Source of the DNA: Macrocystis pyrifera
Taxonomy: Eukaryota; Sar; Phaeophyceae; Laminariales; Laminariaceae
Direction of reading: 5' to 3'
Length of the DNA stretch: 64,000 bases
Assembly (NCBI GenBank): GCA_031763025.1
Contig: JASSKH010000040.1
Location: 695,001 to 759,000 of the forward strand
Position 1 is the stretch's first letter; the number at the start of each line of letters is the position of its first letter. The translations under genes were made by a program, and so were the position numbers. Of this stretch, positions 1 to 11,159 are shown one piece after another. The notes below the pieces were generated by a model. The model worked only from the letters and a program-made list of their open reading frames with translations. It was not told the DNA's origin and made no database searches.

Positions 1-1089
1 TAATAGCATTTTCAATAATATCATTTTTTAAAAAAACAAAAAACGCTGCTGATGATGAGGATTTCCTGCACACCTCGCCGAAGCAGCTGGCGTAAATCTG
101 CCCATCATTGAGGCGCACTTCCTACGTAACGTGCCCGAATAGAATGATGGTACTGTTTTACGTAATGAGGCAGGGTTTTGTCACGAAACCGTACGAGTTT
201 TTTTTTTTTTTTTCCCCGATGGAGTTATCTCATTTTTCCGGTGGCTACCAATCCCAGACACGGAACTCTTACCCTAACCCTATAGCCCTAACCGCGCGCC
301 TGCTTGGTTGGTGTTCCAGTGGGTCGTTGTGGAAGGAAGGACTCCATATTGTTTTCGCTATTCGGGCATATATCTAGCATCTAGGAACTTCGCCTGAAAG
401 GGCAGAGGTTTACGCGAGAATCACACAAGCTGCTTGGCTGGTGTGCCGTTTGCCGGTTGTGTTCGTTGTGCTTATTGGAATGACTCTATTTTCCGTTTGG
501 GCACATTGAAGGGAAATTTTGTGTGCATGGCATATATCGTGAGACTACGGAGCGTGGCCCGAAAAGGACCTGGAAAGGTTCGCCACGCTACAACAGCATG
601 CAGTGGTATAACAAAATATCATGTATGCGCGCCCACGGCGATGAGGATCGATCGCGTTATCCTCATGATGTACGCACGGTCCGCCGTGATTACGAGAAGG
701 GTGCTCGCACCAGCCACTGAATGAATGAATAAATAATAAGAACGAGAATAGTTCGAAGAAAAAATAACTGACGACGTGTCTCCCGTGAAAAAACAAAAAC
801 AAAGGACGACGGACTCGGCACGCGCAAAGACAAGAAAATAATAGGCTCACATCACGAGGACGAGAGCTCAAAGGGGAGAAGGACGTGACGCACAGGAGAG
901 GAGCACTACAGAAGTAGTATAGGACTCGTTCACCTCTCGTCCTGCCGATCAGTGGCGCCAAGCGTGGTAAGTAGGTGTAGGTGTGCGAATCGCTGGGACG
1001 CAGTCTGATGATGATGACGTATGTTACCGTGTACCGGTCGTATGACGCAAGAAACCACCCCGGGGAAAATAGCTTCGACGGTAGATGTT
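1..1089. other. Unassigned sequence, no gene seen
   Basis: This stretch has A- and T-runs (about 200-213) and overlapping open frames on both strands (for example 434-724 plus and 545-1108 minus). None shows a recognisable domain, periodicity or splice context. I regard the 187-codon minus frame as chance, because it is rich in Ser, Leu, Phe and Arg and overlaps opposite-strand frames of similar size. Confidence 0.4.
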
Positions 1090-2200
1090 TTTTTGCTTCT
1101 TGTATCACCCGGGGTGGTAGTTTCCTGTGATGAGGTGGTATCTAACGTGCCCCCAGTGATATTGTACATGTTTTATTCGAGTTTGGCAATATTTACCACC
1201 GGGGGTGATTTCTACTTTTAATAATAGTGGGGGTGATAGGAGTCCAATGTTCTTGCATAAAAAATGATTGGCGCAAAGCGCGAGAGCGTGAGTTAGCTAC
1301 ATTCGATGAAACTCGACGAGCGGTGGAAATGCTGAACCCTATGCGCGACAAAAAATAAAGGCACGTACCGAGGGGGGGAAGGGACGACACCTGTGACCAC
1401 GGCTTGTCCAGAAGATCGCTGAGAGTAAAACCTCCTTCGAGTTAGGCTGGATAGTAAAAGTGATGACTCAAAAAAAAAAAAAAAAAAATGGGAAATATTT
1501 GCCAAACGTGGCACACCCACCCCGGCCACAGGGGGGTGATAGCCATGGAGGTGATACCGCAAGCCATGACAATTGGCACATGTTGATGCTTTCAGGCTGC
1601 TACCAGGGGGGAGATAATAAGGGGGTTGATACCGCAAGCCGCGTTGATTGGCATCGCCGGGTTTTGAGGCGCGACGAGTGCCGGGACCTCAGACATGGGG
1701 GCTGGCGCCGGACTTTTTTGCTGCTGCCGTGAATGGCGTGGCACGCGTTGCCGTGGCTGGCTCGTCTAGCAGCGCTGCTGCCGTGCAACAGGTGGGGTGG
1801 TTTGCGGACGGACGAAGAACGAAGCGATCGTGGTCCCGCTCGTGGCTAGAGACGCCCCAGCAGACCGTTTTGGGGCAGCTGACTTCTCTCCGGGGCCACA
1901 GCCGCGTTGTGCCCACGGTGATAGGCCGCCCGTTCGGAAGGCTCTGCACCTGTTCGATGTTGCCGTCGTTCTCCATGATGTACGCTGCCGGAAGATATCG
2001 CTACCAACATACAGCACTTTTGTGTAGGGGGTCCCGCGGGGGTGATATTTTTTATTCTGTTCGGAAGGCGTATCGGCCCAGGGGGGTGGTATCTAACGTA
2101 CCCCGGTAATAAATTTGCTTCTTTATGTACTTTATTCTATTTTTTTTTACCACCTGGGGTGGTTTCCTGTGGTGGGTGCTATCTGAGAGAGCGGTAGTAT
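1090..2200. repeat. Imperfect GGGGGTGATA-type repeat block
   Basis: A G-rich core of the form GGGGGTGATA, or close variants, recurs near 1109, 1200, 1228, 1530, 1605, 1619, 2037 and 2081. Longer shared words include GTGGTATCTAACGT (near 1134 and 2086), GTTTCCTGTG (1119 and 2162), and a unit containing GATACCGCAAGCC repeated about 76 bp apart (near 1551 and 1627). I see no credible coding exon here; the open frames of 60-150 codons lie on both strands at once and overlap the repeats. Origin unknown. A decayed minisatellite or nested non-autonomous element would fit. Confidence 0.5.
1251..1488 (+). mobile_element. SINE copy a (5'-truncated, poly-A tail)
   Basis: This is the body of a dispersed tRNA-derived SINE, sharing long words with the copies near 4.3, 56.1, 58.5 and 63.0 kb: CGCGAGAGCGTGAGTTAGC, GAATGCTGAACCCTATGC, GGCACGTACC and ACCACGGCTTGTCCAGAAGA. 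It starts at TCTTGCATAAAAAA, so the tRNA-like head is missing. It ends in an A-run of 19 (1470-1488), as expected for reverse transcription primed on a 3' tail. Non-coding, and would depend on LINE enzymes in trans. Confidence 0.8.
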
Positions 2201-2583
2201 CTTATCGTACATCATATCTGATATACGGCGGTGCGCATAGTTTTACACTGCTCTTTACTGTTGTTGTACTATGTGTACCCGAATTCGGAAAATCGAAACC
2301 GAAACAAAGCTGTGATGTTTCCGTTTTTTTTTTTCCGAGGTTGATGAGGAGACCTGAGCTTGGGTAAGCGCAAATAATTAACTCGAGCAGTTATTGCTCA
2401 TAGACGCGTAAATGTCTGGGTGTAGTCTGTCTGGCTTGGTGTGATTCAAGCAGCTGCAACTCTTCTGCGGAGATCCCGGCGATAGCGATGTCTCTCCAGA
2501 TGTGATGCATATTTATTTGTGGATGACTTAAGAATTCTAACGATCGGGAACGCGGTGCGAGGCGCCCTACCTCACACTTCTGC

Positions 2584-3129
2584 ATGCCCTTCGGCATGCA
2601 CTTGGGAATGGACTACATTAATTATTTGTTGATATTTCGTACCTGGTATACTTTTTTGCTTCTGCTCCCGCGCCTTATGGCAAGGTCGAGCGACGCACCA
2701 CCAGGCGCACGAAATTTCGCTGGCGTTGATATACGAAATATAAGCCATGGCGCCTCGGGCGCAGGGTGCGCCGTGCATGGATCCTCTTTTACGACGCTGT
2801 CCATCGGAGAACGACATGCGATTGAGGACCTCGTCATTAAAGCAAAACGAGAGGCGATTCAGGAACATGTTACCCGAGACCAGGCAGCTTGCAAGGAGCA
2901 TGCAACCGCAACCGCACAAGAGGAGGCAAATAGGGAGGGGACCACTCAAGCCCAGGACAAGGAACCTAGGAGCAGATCGAGCACCCACCCCAAGCCGACC
3001 CAGTGCAGGATATATTGTGAAAGCAATTCTTGGGCGTCAGCTACAGGCGACTTCCAGCAGCGAGAAAGGCGAGTGGGCAATTTGTCTTGGACTACTGCAA
3101 GAGAAAGGATGGGAGAGAGTGTGCGGTAA
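2584..3129 (+). other. Open frame of 181 codons, unknown
   Basis: An uninterrupted frame starts at an ATG inside the small palindrome GCATGCCCTTCGGCATGC. Residues 64-130 are Ala/Glu/Arg-rich and could form helix (motifs GERHAIEDLVIKAKREA and HATATAQEEANREG). The frame ends at the left edge of the foldback element at 3133. A second open frame (2747-3133) runs through the same DNA, which weakens the coding case. No family recognised. It may be a chance frame or the remnant of a gene cut by the foldback insertion. Confidence 0.2.
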
Positions 3130-3132
3130 CTG

Positions 3133-3640
3133 ACGGGGCAAAAATCATCTTCCCTGTGGTGTCGAGTATCCCAGGCTCCGCCAAAGGAGGCACACCTGGT
3201 ACTTGTCTGGCGGATTCTAGCACTTGTACTTCGTAAATACTTCAGCCACCCCATACGTAGCCATCTCTACTCACATAGCTGGTGTTCGATTAGGTTGGAA
3301 AAGGGTGCAAGTAGTTCGTACCCGACAGGTACGGTCTACGTACGTATCAGCTTTAAGTCGCATATAGCTGGTTTTCGATGAGATTGGAAAATGGTGCCAG
3401 TAGTTCGTACGGTCTGACAGCTTTAATTTGCAGAATTGAAACTGTTGGACCGTACGAGTTTCCGGCGCCCTTCTCCAACCTAATGGAACGCCAGCTATGT
3501 GAGTACAGATGGCTACCGTACGGAAGGGGTGCGCCTGGAGTATTTTCGAGCTAGTCCAGTAGAGTCCGCCAGACAAGTAGGCCTCTTTTTACGGAGCCTG
3601 GGATATTCGACACCAGGGAGCATGAGTTTTGCGCGTCGAG
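3133..3640. mobile_element. Foldback element with ~190-bp inverted arms
   Basis: The left arm (about 3133-3323) is the reverse complement of the right arm (about 3453-3640), at roughly 75-80% by eye, around a spacer of about 130 bp. Shared words, read outward to inward, include GTCGA-TATCCCAGGCTCCG, ACTTGTCTGGCGGA-TCTA, GTAGCCATCT-TACTCACATAG and TTAGGTTGGA. The spacer holds a third partial copy of the inner arm (CATATAGCTGGTTTTCGATG at about 3359). No transposase is present. This fits a foldback or large MITE-type non-autonomous DNA transposon. I did not identify a target-site duplication. Confidence 0.75.
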
Positions 3641-4054
3641 CTCTACAAAAAGCTAATAATAGAGGTATTGGGATAGGGTCAGAGGAGGAGTCCACGGAGC
3701 AAGGAGCTTCACAGTAGAGCGATAGGGGTCTGGTGGGGGCCGAGGAGGAGCTGCTTGGGGATGGTGGAGAGGAGCAATTGATGAACGTGGAAGAGGAATC
3801 AACGGAGGAAGGAGCTTTACAGTGGAGCGATAGGGGTGCGGGCTGAAGAGGAGCTGCTTGGGGACGAGGGAGAGGAGCAGGTGATGAACATAGAAGAAGA
3901 ATCAGCGGAGGAAGGAATTCTGCAGGCGAGCCAGAGGGACCTGGTGGGGCGTGAGGAGGAGCTGGTTGGGGATGAACAGGAAAATGATATGGATCAGGAG
4001 GAGCATGGACTGGAGGCGGTGGAGAGACATCTACTACAGCGGAAGCGGCAGTAG
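3499..4054 (+). pseudogene. Degenerate acidic-repeat ORF
   Basis: From about 3682 the plus strand carries three imperfect tandem units of 105-115 bp, encoding a roughly 35-residue acidic repeat with the cores EEELLGDGGEEQLMNVEEES, EEELLGDEGEEQVMNIEEES and EEELVGDEQEND. The phase is disrupted: an in-frame TAG near 3715 ends the upstream frame (start 3499) and a +1/-1 slip near 3840 separates units 2 and 3. The 5' part of the frame lies in the right arm of the foldback element, so the start is not trustworthy. It could be a decayed Glu-rich repeat protein or a minisatellite that is open by chance. Confidence 0.4.
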
Positions 4055-4287
4055 CAGACACAGCCGCAGCAGCAACATCGATCGACAGGAGCTACCAGCT
4101 TCGACCCCCCCCGCGCCGTGGCTACCCCCATTGCCAGCTGAGCGCGAGAGCAAACAAGATGTGAGCGGACAGGGATGCGCGGATGTCCGTTGGAAGAATC
4201 GGCTGGGTGGTAGCTGTGGGGAGGACAAAGGTTTGGGGTATTGGGGGTTGGTGGTGGGCAATGCGCTCGAAAACGTCGGGCAGACAC

Positions 4288-4485
4288 GTGCCTTCATTTT
4301 TATCGCGCATAGGGTTCAGCATTCCCACTGCTCGTCGACTGCCATCGAATGTTGCTGACTCACGCTCGCTTTCCGCTAATCAATTTTCATTTAAGAAAAT
4401 GTCCTTTTACGAGGTATGCACTCGATGAGACTTGCTACGAAGTTGGTCTGGCACGCGGACCACCTACTACCAAGCCACGGGGGAC
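4288..4485 (-). mobile_element. SINE copy b with tRNA-like head
   Basis: Read on the minus strand this starts with a tRNA-like head (TGGCTTGGTAGTAGGTGG then TCCGCGTGCC) at about 4485. It continues through the family body (AGCGGAAAGCGAGCGTGAG; GTGGGAATGCTGAACCCTAT) and loses similarity after GGCACGTG near 4288. The box-B region is more diverged than in copies c and d. A second short fragment of the same head (GGCACGCGGACCACCCACCA, minus sense) lies at about 4566-4585. Confidence 0.75.
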
Positions 4486-4493
4486 GCCTATAA

Positions 4494-4852
4494 GGGTCGA
4501 TCTTAGCGAGGAGTGTTTTTCAGTTTTTTTTCAGTATTTTTTCGAAATTTCCATATTTTCACTATAGGCACGCGGACCACCCACCAAGGGACGCCTATAA
4601 AGGAGTGTTTTTCAGTTTTTTGCAGCATGTTCCCGAAATTTCGATATTAATAAATACCGAAAAAAACTGAAAACAAAAAACTAGCAGAAAAAACTGAAAA
4701 ACAGTCCTTGTTAATCAAGGGTCGATCTTAACGAAGAGTGTTTTTTTTTCAGATTTTTCTAGTATTTGTTCCTATAGGAAAATACCGAAAAATACCGAAA
4801 AAACTGAAAACAAAAACTGAATGTATAGTCTAGTCCTCGTTAAGATCGACCC
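4494..4852. mobile_element. Palindromic MITE cluster (GGGTCGATCTTA ends)
   Basis: A compact unit at 4719-4852 begins GGGTCGATCTTAACGA and ends with the reverse complement of the same word (about 4832-4852). Its interior is T-rich on the left and A-rich on the right (CAGTTTTTT versus AAAAAACTG), so it folds into a long hairpin. A related left end sits at 4494 (GGGTCGATCTTAGCGAGGAG) and further CAGTTTTT/AAAACTGAAAA arms lie between 4600 and 4710, suggesting nested or tandem copies. No coding capacity. Typical of a terminal-inverted-repeat MITE. Confidence 0.65.
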
Positions 4853-4853
4853 C

Positions 4854-5640
4854 AAGTAGGCTATCTAGTAGTGCATGGTATCAGGTACCAGGGACGTTCT
4901 GTCTAGTAGGCTGGATGCTGCATCGTACCTGGTAGACCTTGATCGTTTGATTTATTACAGTAGGTTTATGCTAAGTTTAATGTTGCTATTAATAATAGTG
5001 AATGGCAAATTGATGGCGAGTTGTGAAATTTCAGCATCTCTGTTTGCGTAACATCACACATACGTGCGTGTGAATTTCAGAAATTCGATATTAAATTATC
5101 CGTTTCGGCCTATATTTTTTGTTGGTGCTCAATCCACCAAGCAATCGAACGCACCTGGTATATGAATAAGCCCCGTCTCTGGATGGCATGCGCGTAGCTT
5201 TTTCCTGCCTGTGGAGATTCCGGACTCGTGCGTATGTATATGTTGCTTGATTTTAGCACTCCTTTCAGCTTGGGAGTGGGCATAAACTTTTACAGCAGTA
5301 CCTTGCACACTGCTGATTCGAGTAGCGAGGAAGGACAGCTGCTGCAGTAAAGATATTAATATGAATAGTTGTATTTTTACTTATTCCTAAACTCCGATGT
5401 ACTCGAAAATCCACAGAGATCTTGCGATCGGTCTTCAGGACCAGTTAAAACGAGTGTATCGTGCTCTCACGAATGTCGGCTCTACGGTCCTGTCCCATGC
5501 TTTCGTCGAGTTCAATCCTTCGGGAACGACATTGCTATCACCCAGGCGGACAAGATGACCTTAGCCGCGGCCGGAGATCGGACTGGAGAACGAAGGTCGC
5601 GGCAAAGACATCCGATCCATCTCAGACCCGTAGCCGGGAG
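4854..5640. other. Intergenic, nothing assignable
   Basis: AT-richer sequence with scattered TACCTGGTA-type words (4926) and no exon-like open frame. No RNA gene or inverted repeat of note was seen. Confidence 0.4.
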
Positions 5641-5641
5641 G

Positions 5642-5745
5642 CCGGGGGGGGGGGGGGGGGTGTACTCATTATCATGCATGGCCGTAGTCGTATGACCATA
5701 GACCCTCGCATCCCTTCAATGCCGGGACAGAGCACGTCAGGTTTT
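5642..5745 (-). repeat. Detached LINE 3' end with C-tail
   Basis: The word order GTACTCATT, GTAGTC, TGACCATAGACC, GCATCCCTTC, GAGCAC matches the 3' end of the LINE at 23,523-23,620. In both places the sequence abuts a G-run on the plus strand, which is a C-tail in the element's own sense. The copy is only about 100 bp, as expected for severe 5' truncation during target-primed reverse transcription. Similarity was judged by eye. Confidence 0.55.
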
Positions 5746-7480
5746 CACCGACCAGGCAGACATTGCTTGCACCAAGCACGAAGCGCCGTGAGTTGTTGGG
5801 CGAGTCGCATGAAGGGTGAGCTGCATCCTGCTCAGAACCGCTTCTGAGGCGGATTTTCTTGCATATGGATGACAGCTTAGTCGATGAATTGATTTAATTC
5901 CCGGTGTGACCACTTCCAGAGACAGCAATGGGTTTACTGTGTAACTGCCTCGTGGGTGCCTTACCATATTCACACTACGTGATACGATCATCGTAGCCGG
6001 GAGGGGGGGGGGGGGGGGGGGGTGATGCGCGCGCACATACATAGTACGTAGTAAGTGCTTGGAGTCGAGACCCATGGAGAATTTGTTTTGATTTTGCTAC
6101 GTAGTAGCGTAGTAAGTGGATTGTGCATCCTCTTCCCGCGCGTGTGTGTATGTATAGTATGCAACAATAAATTTGTTTGCTTGGGTTTTTTTTCGTACGC
6201 TTGTTGAGTTGGAAAATGTTTGATTTTTCTGCGTGTACGCTGGGTCATTTTAGGTCACCCCCCCCACCCCCCGCCGCCGCAAAGCAGTGCGATAGTTTGG
6301 ACACGGGATACCTGGTATTCTTTTTTTGCTTGTGGGGGCTTATATTTTCCCGTTGGAAGTTGGTTGGTTTTGTTGGAAGATCTAGTTGGGCGTATCTGGA
6401 TTGTACTTTTTTTTCACCTTCCCCCCCGGCCATGCAGGGTTTTTTTAATACTGTAACAAGTTATTATTTATGTTACTGCATAAAGTACGGTCATGTACGT
6501 AGGGAGGAGTTAAACTGTTAGACAGTGCTGTCCGCGCGCGTACCTAAGCATTTTTTATTACTGCTTTGATACTCGGCGGTATGCAATGGGTATTTATAGT
6601 GGTTGGTTTGTAAGGAAGACATAGAGTTGGTAAGCTGTACTGCTCACTAATGAAAGGTCGAGAGATTCGGGTGGTATTATACTGACTTGGAGGGGTATTA
6701 TGTTTTGGTTTTGAGCTCTTGGAATTTAAAGGGCGGTGTCTACACAACCGGATGGCGGTTGTGCGTGTGATCCTGTAGTGGCTTTTGAAACTACTGCGGT
6801 AAACTTGTGTCGACCTATTCCACCGAACTGAATACCGTTTGATTATCGCGGACAGAGGTCCCTAGTTACGGCAGTTAAGTGTTGGAGGGACTGAAGTTTT
6901 TGCCAGTCGGTATGGTTTAGAAATCTGCTTTCAATTTGAGTTTGGGATTTTGGATTTGTTTGGTGTTTTCTCATCAGGGAGGCAGCTGTTTGGCCCTAAG
7001 ATGGGTTTTGGTACTTCTGTGTACAAGTTGATAGCACTACTACTTGTAGTTGCTAAGTGTATGGCAGTATGGACCTAGGGACCGACTACTGTTAGCAGGT
7101 TGATGCCTTTGGCTCAGCTCTGGTCATTCACACGAGGTGCTTGACAATGATGGAAGTTATTAGCTCTTGTGTTAGTTGCTGCTTGCCTCGCCAGATGTCT
7201 TCTGAACGAAGGCGCGAGGTGCTCATCAGAAAAGCAGGCCATAACGCCTGCCAGGTATGATGAGGGGACACTTGCTACAAACCATAATGCCGCAACAGGG
7301 GATAGGGGATACCATAACACTAGCCCACCCTGAAGGGCCATACATATATGCAGATTCATAGAAAACTCAGGCCCGAACCAAACCAATCCGGAGAATTCGG
7401 AGAATGGATCGAAGATGTGGCATTTCACAACCCACTCCCACACCTCTAGCTTGCAAGGCTTTAGCTGATTACACGTGGAC
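5746..7480. other. Intergenic, no gene recognised
   Basis: Contains G-runs at about 6001-6023 (next to a second GTAGCCGGGAGG word, also at 5632) and C-rich runs near 6257-6275. Open frames on both strands are short and overlapping. I see no domain, tRNA or convincing splice-flanked exon. Confidence 0.4.
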
Positions 7481-8480
7481 ACTGCGAATCAGACAACTAG
7501 TCCGAAAGTACGGATACGCGACAGCAGGTAAAACAAGCAAGAACATACCCGGACGCTAAATCGAAGAACAAAACTCGAGGAAGCGGTGCGGCTCGCGTAA
7601 CCAGGAGCGACATAAGCTATGGCGAGTCGAGCAATGTACCCTTCGAAAGTACCTGAGAGCGAAGCATAAACAGGGGGGAAAATGTTATACTGCCCGCTGC
7701 GAAGGCGCGGGGTGCTTTGAAGAAATGAAAAACAAACGGAGGGTGTAACGCAACGGAACAAGTACTGGCGCGATGGAGCTCACTCGAATAGTTAGAATAG
7801 TGTCGGAAAACAGAAAATCAGGCATTGAGAGAACCCGAGATAGTCAAGACCCGATCCCATAAAAGAGGGCGGAAAGGACGCGTGCGAGATTCGCTGACAC
7901 TGAGCGCGCTAGAACACGAAACATACAATGAACATATATCGTTAGGGCCTATTGTTAAGGTCTTAGTCCGTTGGGCTATCGGCAAAAGGTTGACAATTCG
8001 CCTACTACCAATCAATCTAAGTCTCATTACACTCTGCAATATCGCGCGGGAGGGGGCGGAATGCAACCTGTCGCTCAAGAACGAAATATATCACCTCGGC
8101 CTGCTTGGGGATATTAAGAAAGCGGAGGGGGAACGCATGAACAGCAAATGTGGTCAGACCTATACCTAGGGCAACCTGTAAGATGCGTACAAAAGGTTCT
8201 CGAACATGGCCTCGGGAAAACCAAAGAGGGCCAAGGGATACAAGAAAAGCAACAAAAAACTCGTACGACTGGATACGCTGGTACTGCAGAATCGAAATAG
8301 GCGCGAGAAGGAGTCAAGAAGCGAACAATCGTTTCAGTCGCTGTCGAAGAGGGGGCGAAAATAATCGTAGGCACGGAATGTAAGAGACGCATGACCGAAT
8401 GGCAAGGAGGCAGAAGTTAATCCAACCGTTAGCCCAATCGGCGCAAGAACTCGGCAGCCGATTGCCGTGAAAGCAGGGAA
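7481..8480. other. Possible decayed coding stretch, unknown
   Basis: A plus frame (7825-8169, 114 codons) continues past stops in the same phase to about 8360 with a Lys/Arg-rich tail (motifs KPKRAKGYKKSNKKLVRLD and REKESRSEQSFQSLSKRGRK). This is compositionally unlike the neighbouring DNA and could be a fossil ORF of a mobile element. I cannot match it to a named family. Confidence 0.2.
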
Positions 8481-9437
8481 ACGGCTGCTGGAGAGTTCGT
8501 GACAAGGCAAACAATCAAGACACCTACGGCACAACAAAACAAAGAAACCACACAAACAGTGACGCGATACCAACCCCAGCCCCGGCGACTACAGAAGATA
8601 CACATGCGAAAAACTAAAATAGGCTATGGGGACGTGTTCAAGTCGGCAGGGCCTATAATTCAGCTCCGCGGGACTCGTCAATGTTGCGCACAATACCACG
8701 CATGAGGAAGCTTCCTTGGTGCACTTGCAGACACCACGAGCCGCGAACGGCTCCATTAGCCATAGTATACCGAGCAGAAGATAGAGCGAGCTTGACTGGT
8801 CCGGGGTCGTCCGAGAAGCTAACCACGTACTGTCCAGGAGTTGAAGTGTGCGCGGAAATTTTCTCGAGCCACCAAAGGTTTGTTGCCTGGTATAAACGGG
8901 TATAACGGTATATGTTTCCGGTATTTTTAATTGTTAAGCTCCCATCCGGGGTCTAGGTGGGAAGGGTCAACTGTGGGGTCAAAGTTCCTGATGGGAACAG
9001 GATGCCAGGTGTGTTTGTTCTTCACATTCAACCGTTCATTCTTTCTACTCCTCGACATCCGTGCATTGTTGTTGTTGTTCTCACGTTAAGGGGCCCCTTC
9101 GGTCGAAGCTTGTTGAAGCTTGCGCCATTTCTAAAACCAAATTTTTCTTTTCGCGCTTTCTACTACAGCGCACTAATTCTGGTACAATGACGGCATGTAA
9201 CCACTCCCTACCAAACACAGCATAGCTCCATTACTAGACCTCGGATCATCTCCCGACCGACGTATAGTCCGTTCGTTATGGCCTCAAGGAGGTGTTGGGG
9301 CTATTGGATCTGCAAGGGATTGCAGCCATTGCTGTGTTTGCATCACGAAGCGAAACTGCTCAGCAGCAAGAACTTTGACGATTTCGGAGCTCATGTTTGG
9401 CATCTGCACTCTGCTAGGCCGCGTAGGATGCTACGGA
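8481..9437. other. Intergenic; one small shared repeat
   Basis: Near 9022-9050 the words TTCACATTCAACCGTTC and TCTACTCCTCGACATCC resemble the 58.8/59.9-kb inverted-repeat family. Otherwise nothing is recognised. Confidence 0.35.
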
Positions 9438-9660
9438 TGTTCGTAGAGTCCAAGCCTGGACGCCCTGACCTCCACACAGTCTGATGACAATGTACATAGT
9501 CATTGTGTAAGAGGACACGAGGAGAGACAGCGCGAAGAGCAGAGCAGAGAGCTCGGGCTCTCCTCCAGTGCACGGAAATGTTCATCATATCGCCTGCCAA
9601 AATGTACGCAACCGTCTACAAGTCAGGTAACCGTCGATGCTGTAACGATTCCAACGAACA
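9438..9660 (-). repeat. 3' LTR of copia element 1
   Basis: Shares with 13761-13985 the words TGTTCGTAGAGTCCAAGCCT, CAGTCTGATGA, GAAGAGCAGAGC and GTAACCGTCGATGCTGTAA. Short terminal inverted repeats are TGTTCGT and ACGAACA. Confidence 0.8.
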
Positions 9661-9973
9661 CCCTCCCTGGCTCTTCACAGCAGTAACGAGACGGAAAGGA
9701 CATTCAAGACAAGCTAAGAGCCTACAACCAACAACAGTCCTGCAGGAGGAAATCCGGTCACCGAGTCAAAACCCCGTGTATAGCACATATACTACGAACC
9801 ATTGCAGACGGAACAACGGCCGCGTTCCAAACGATGACCATAGCCAAGCACTAACTGCCAAGTGATGCCCTACTCACCCATGCCCTTAAATTAGATTGGG
9901 ATGGTGACCTGACAAATCGTTCGTCGCATTTCTGCTCTGAAGCATGGCCCTTATGGAATACTGTCAATAACCC

Positions 9974-10320
9974 TTACTTACGCTCCAACGGCAGATTCAA
10001 CAAGGACCCACGGAGAAACTTAGAAGGGGTCGCAGCAAGGGATTTTGTCCAAATATCCGCATGCTGGTCTTTTGAAACTACGAACTGAATGTCGATCTTC
10101 TTCACACGAAGCTCTCGGACAAGATGCAAGCGCACGTCCATATGCTTGGTCCGGGCAGAACTAAGAGGGTTCTCAGCCAATGCTATGGAATCCTTGATAT
10201 CCTTGATGCCTGGACACATGATCTGCTATGGTGAAATAAACGGCAATACTGCGCCCGTCAACAAAGCCCCCTTCACCCCTTCACCTAGGGCGACGTACTC
10301 TGCCTCTGCTGGGGACAATT
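9974..10320 (-). pseudogene. Copia 1 RNase H C-terminal part
   Basis: The frame ending at 9974 contains SARTKHMDVRLHLVREL and VSKDQHADIWTKSLA, the conserved C-terminal copia RNase H motif where Lys-His-Asp and D-x-x-T-K are typical. Upstream in the same phase are AEAEYVALGEG and a TAG after FISP near 10,221. A TAA lies directly after TQRCV near 10,320 and separates this part from the RT frame. RNase H would degrade RNA in the RNA-DNA hybrid during replication. This copy cannot make the full domain. Confidence 0.8.
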
Positions 10321-11086
10321 AAACACATCTCTGCGTGCCACTTGCCCAACTGACTTCCGCACCCTCGAGGGTCATTGCCGTCCCCGATACTGAACGCCTT
10401 CCGTTCGACTTATCAGCATAACCAGCATCACTAAGCTCAGTCAAATCCACTCCCGAGCCCCGGCAAAAAAAAAACAATCCCAAAAACCTGGTCCCGTGAA
10501 GGTATCCCATAATCTTCAAAACTGCCTTCCAGTACCCCTCTATAGAGTTGTGAGAGTGGCGCGCCACAGTACGCACAGCGTTCGAGATATCCGGCCTCGT
10601 CATGGTCAACAGCCACGTCAAGCTGCCCAAATCCTCCCTGTATGGCCAATTTCCTTTGGGTTCGCCCTCCTCTCTTGGACCTCGTTCCACACCGGGGTTC
10701 GCGGGGATGTCAGAGGAGCAATCAACGCCAAAATTATTCAACATGCTCTCCATAAACGCCTTCTGTGTAATCTCCCGGTCGCGTTTGAAAGCATAACCAG
10801 TGTACCAAGTCAGCTCGCCGAGGTTAGTCGTGGGGAAGTTCGCAACTAACGCGGCATGGCAGTCTCTGCATACCTCGTCGGATCCTGCGATCACCATGCC
10901 ATTTGCATGAACGGCCATTATCAATTCTACCTTGCCGTCCACAACCATGCGAGGCACACACGGATCAGACCTACACTGCTCCAGATCATACTCCACCACG
11001 GTCTCTACCAATAATCCGGCCCACTGCCGTTCGCTCTTCTTTAGACCGTATTGTGAACTGTTTAGGCGAACGGAATTTGCTGACAT
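10319..11086 (-). pseudogene. Copia 1 reverse transcriptase, active site lost
   Basis: The longest frame of this element (255 codons) covers the RT palm and connection plus the start of RNase H. Recognisable motifs are LNSSQYGLKKSERQWAGLL, WPYREDLGSLTWLLTMTRPD and SDAGYADKSNGRRSVSG. At the catalytic YxDD position (normally VHVDDIVIAG in copia) it reads VHANGMVIAG, so both metal-binding aspartates are gone. That predicts no polymerase activity even if the frame were expressed. The N-terminal RT part is in the separate frame at 11,160-11,351. Confidence 0.85.
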
Positions 11087-11159
11087 GTCACCACACCCGC
11101 CTGGTGGTTTCGTGTAATCTCGGCGTCGAATTTCGCGCGGACAAAAGCTTGCGCGACGT

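Noticed and set aside
545-1108. 187-codon minus-strand frame
   Set aside because: Overlaps opposite-strand frames, has a Ser/Arg/Phe/Leu bias without any motif, and shows no splice or start context.
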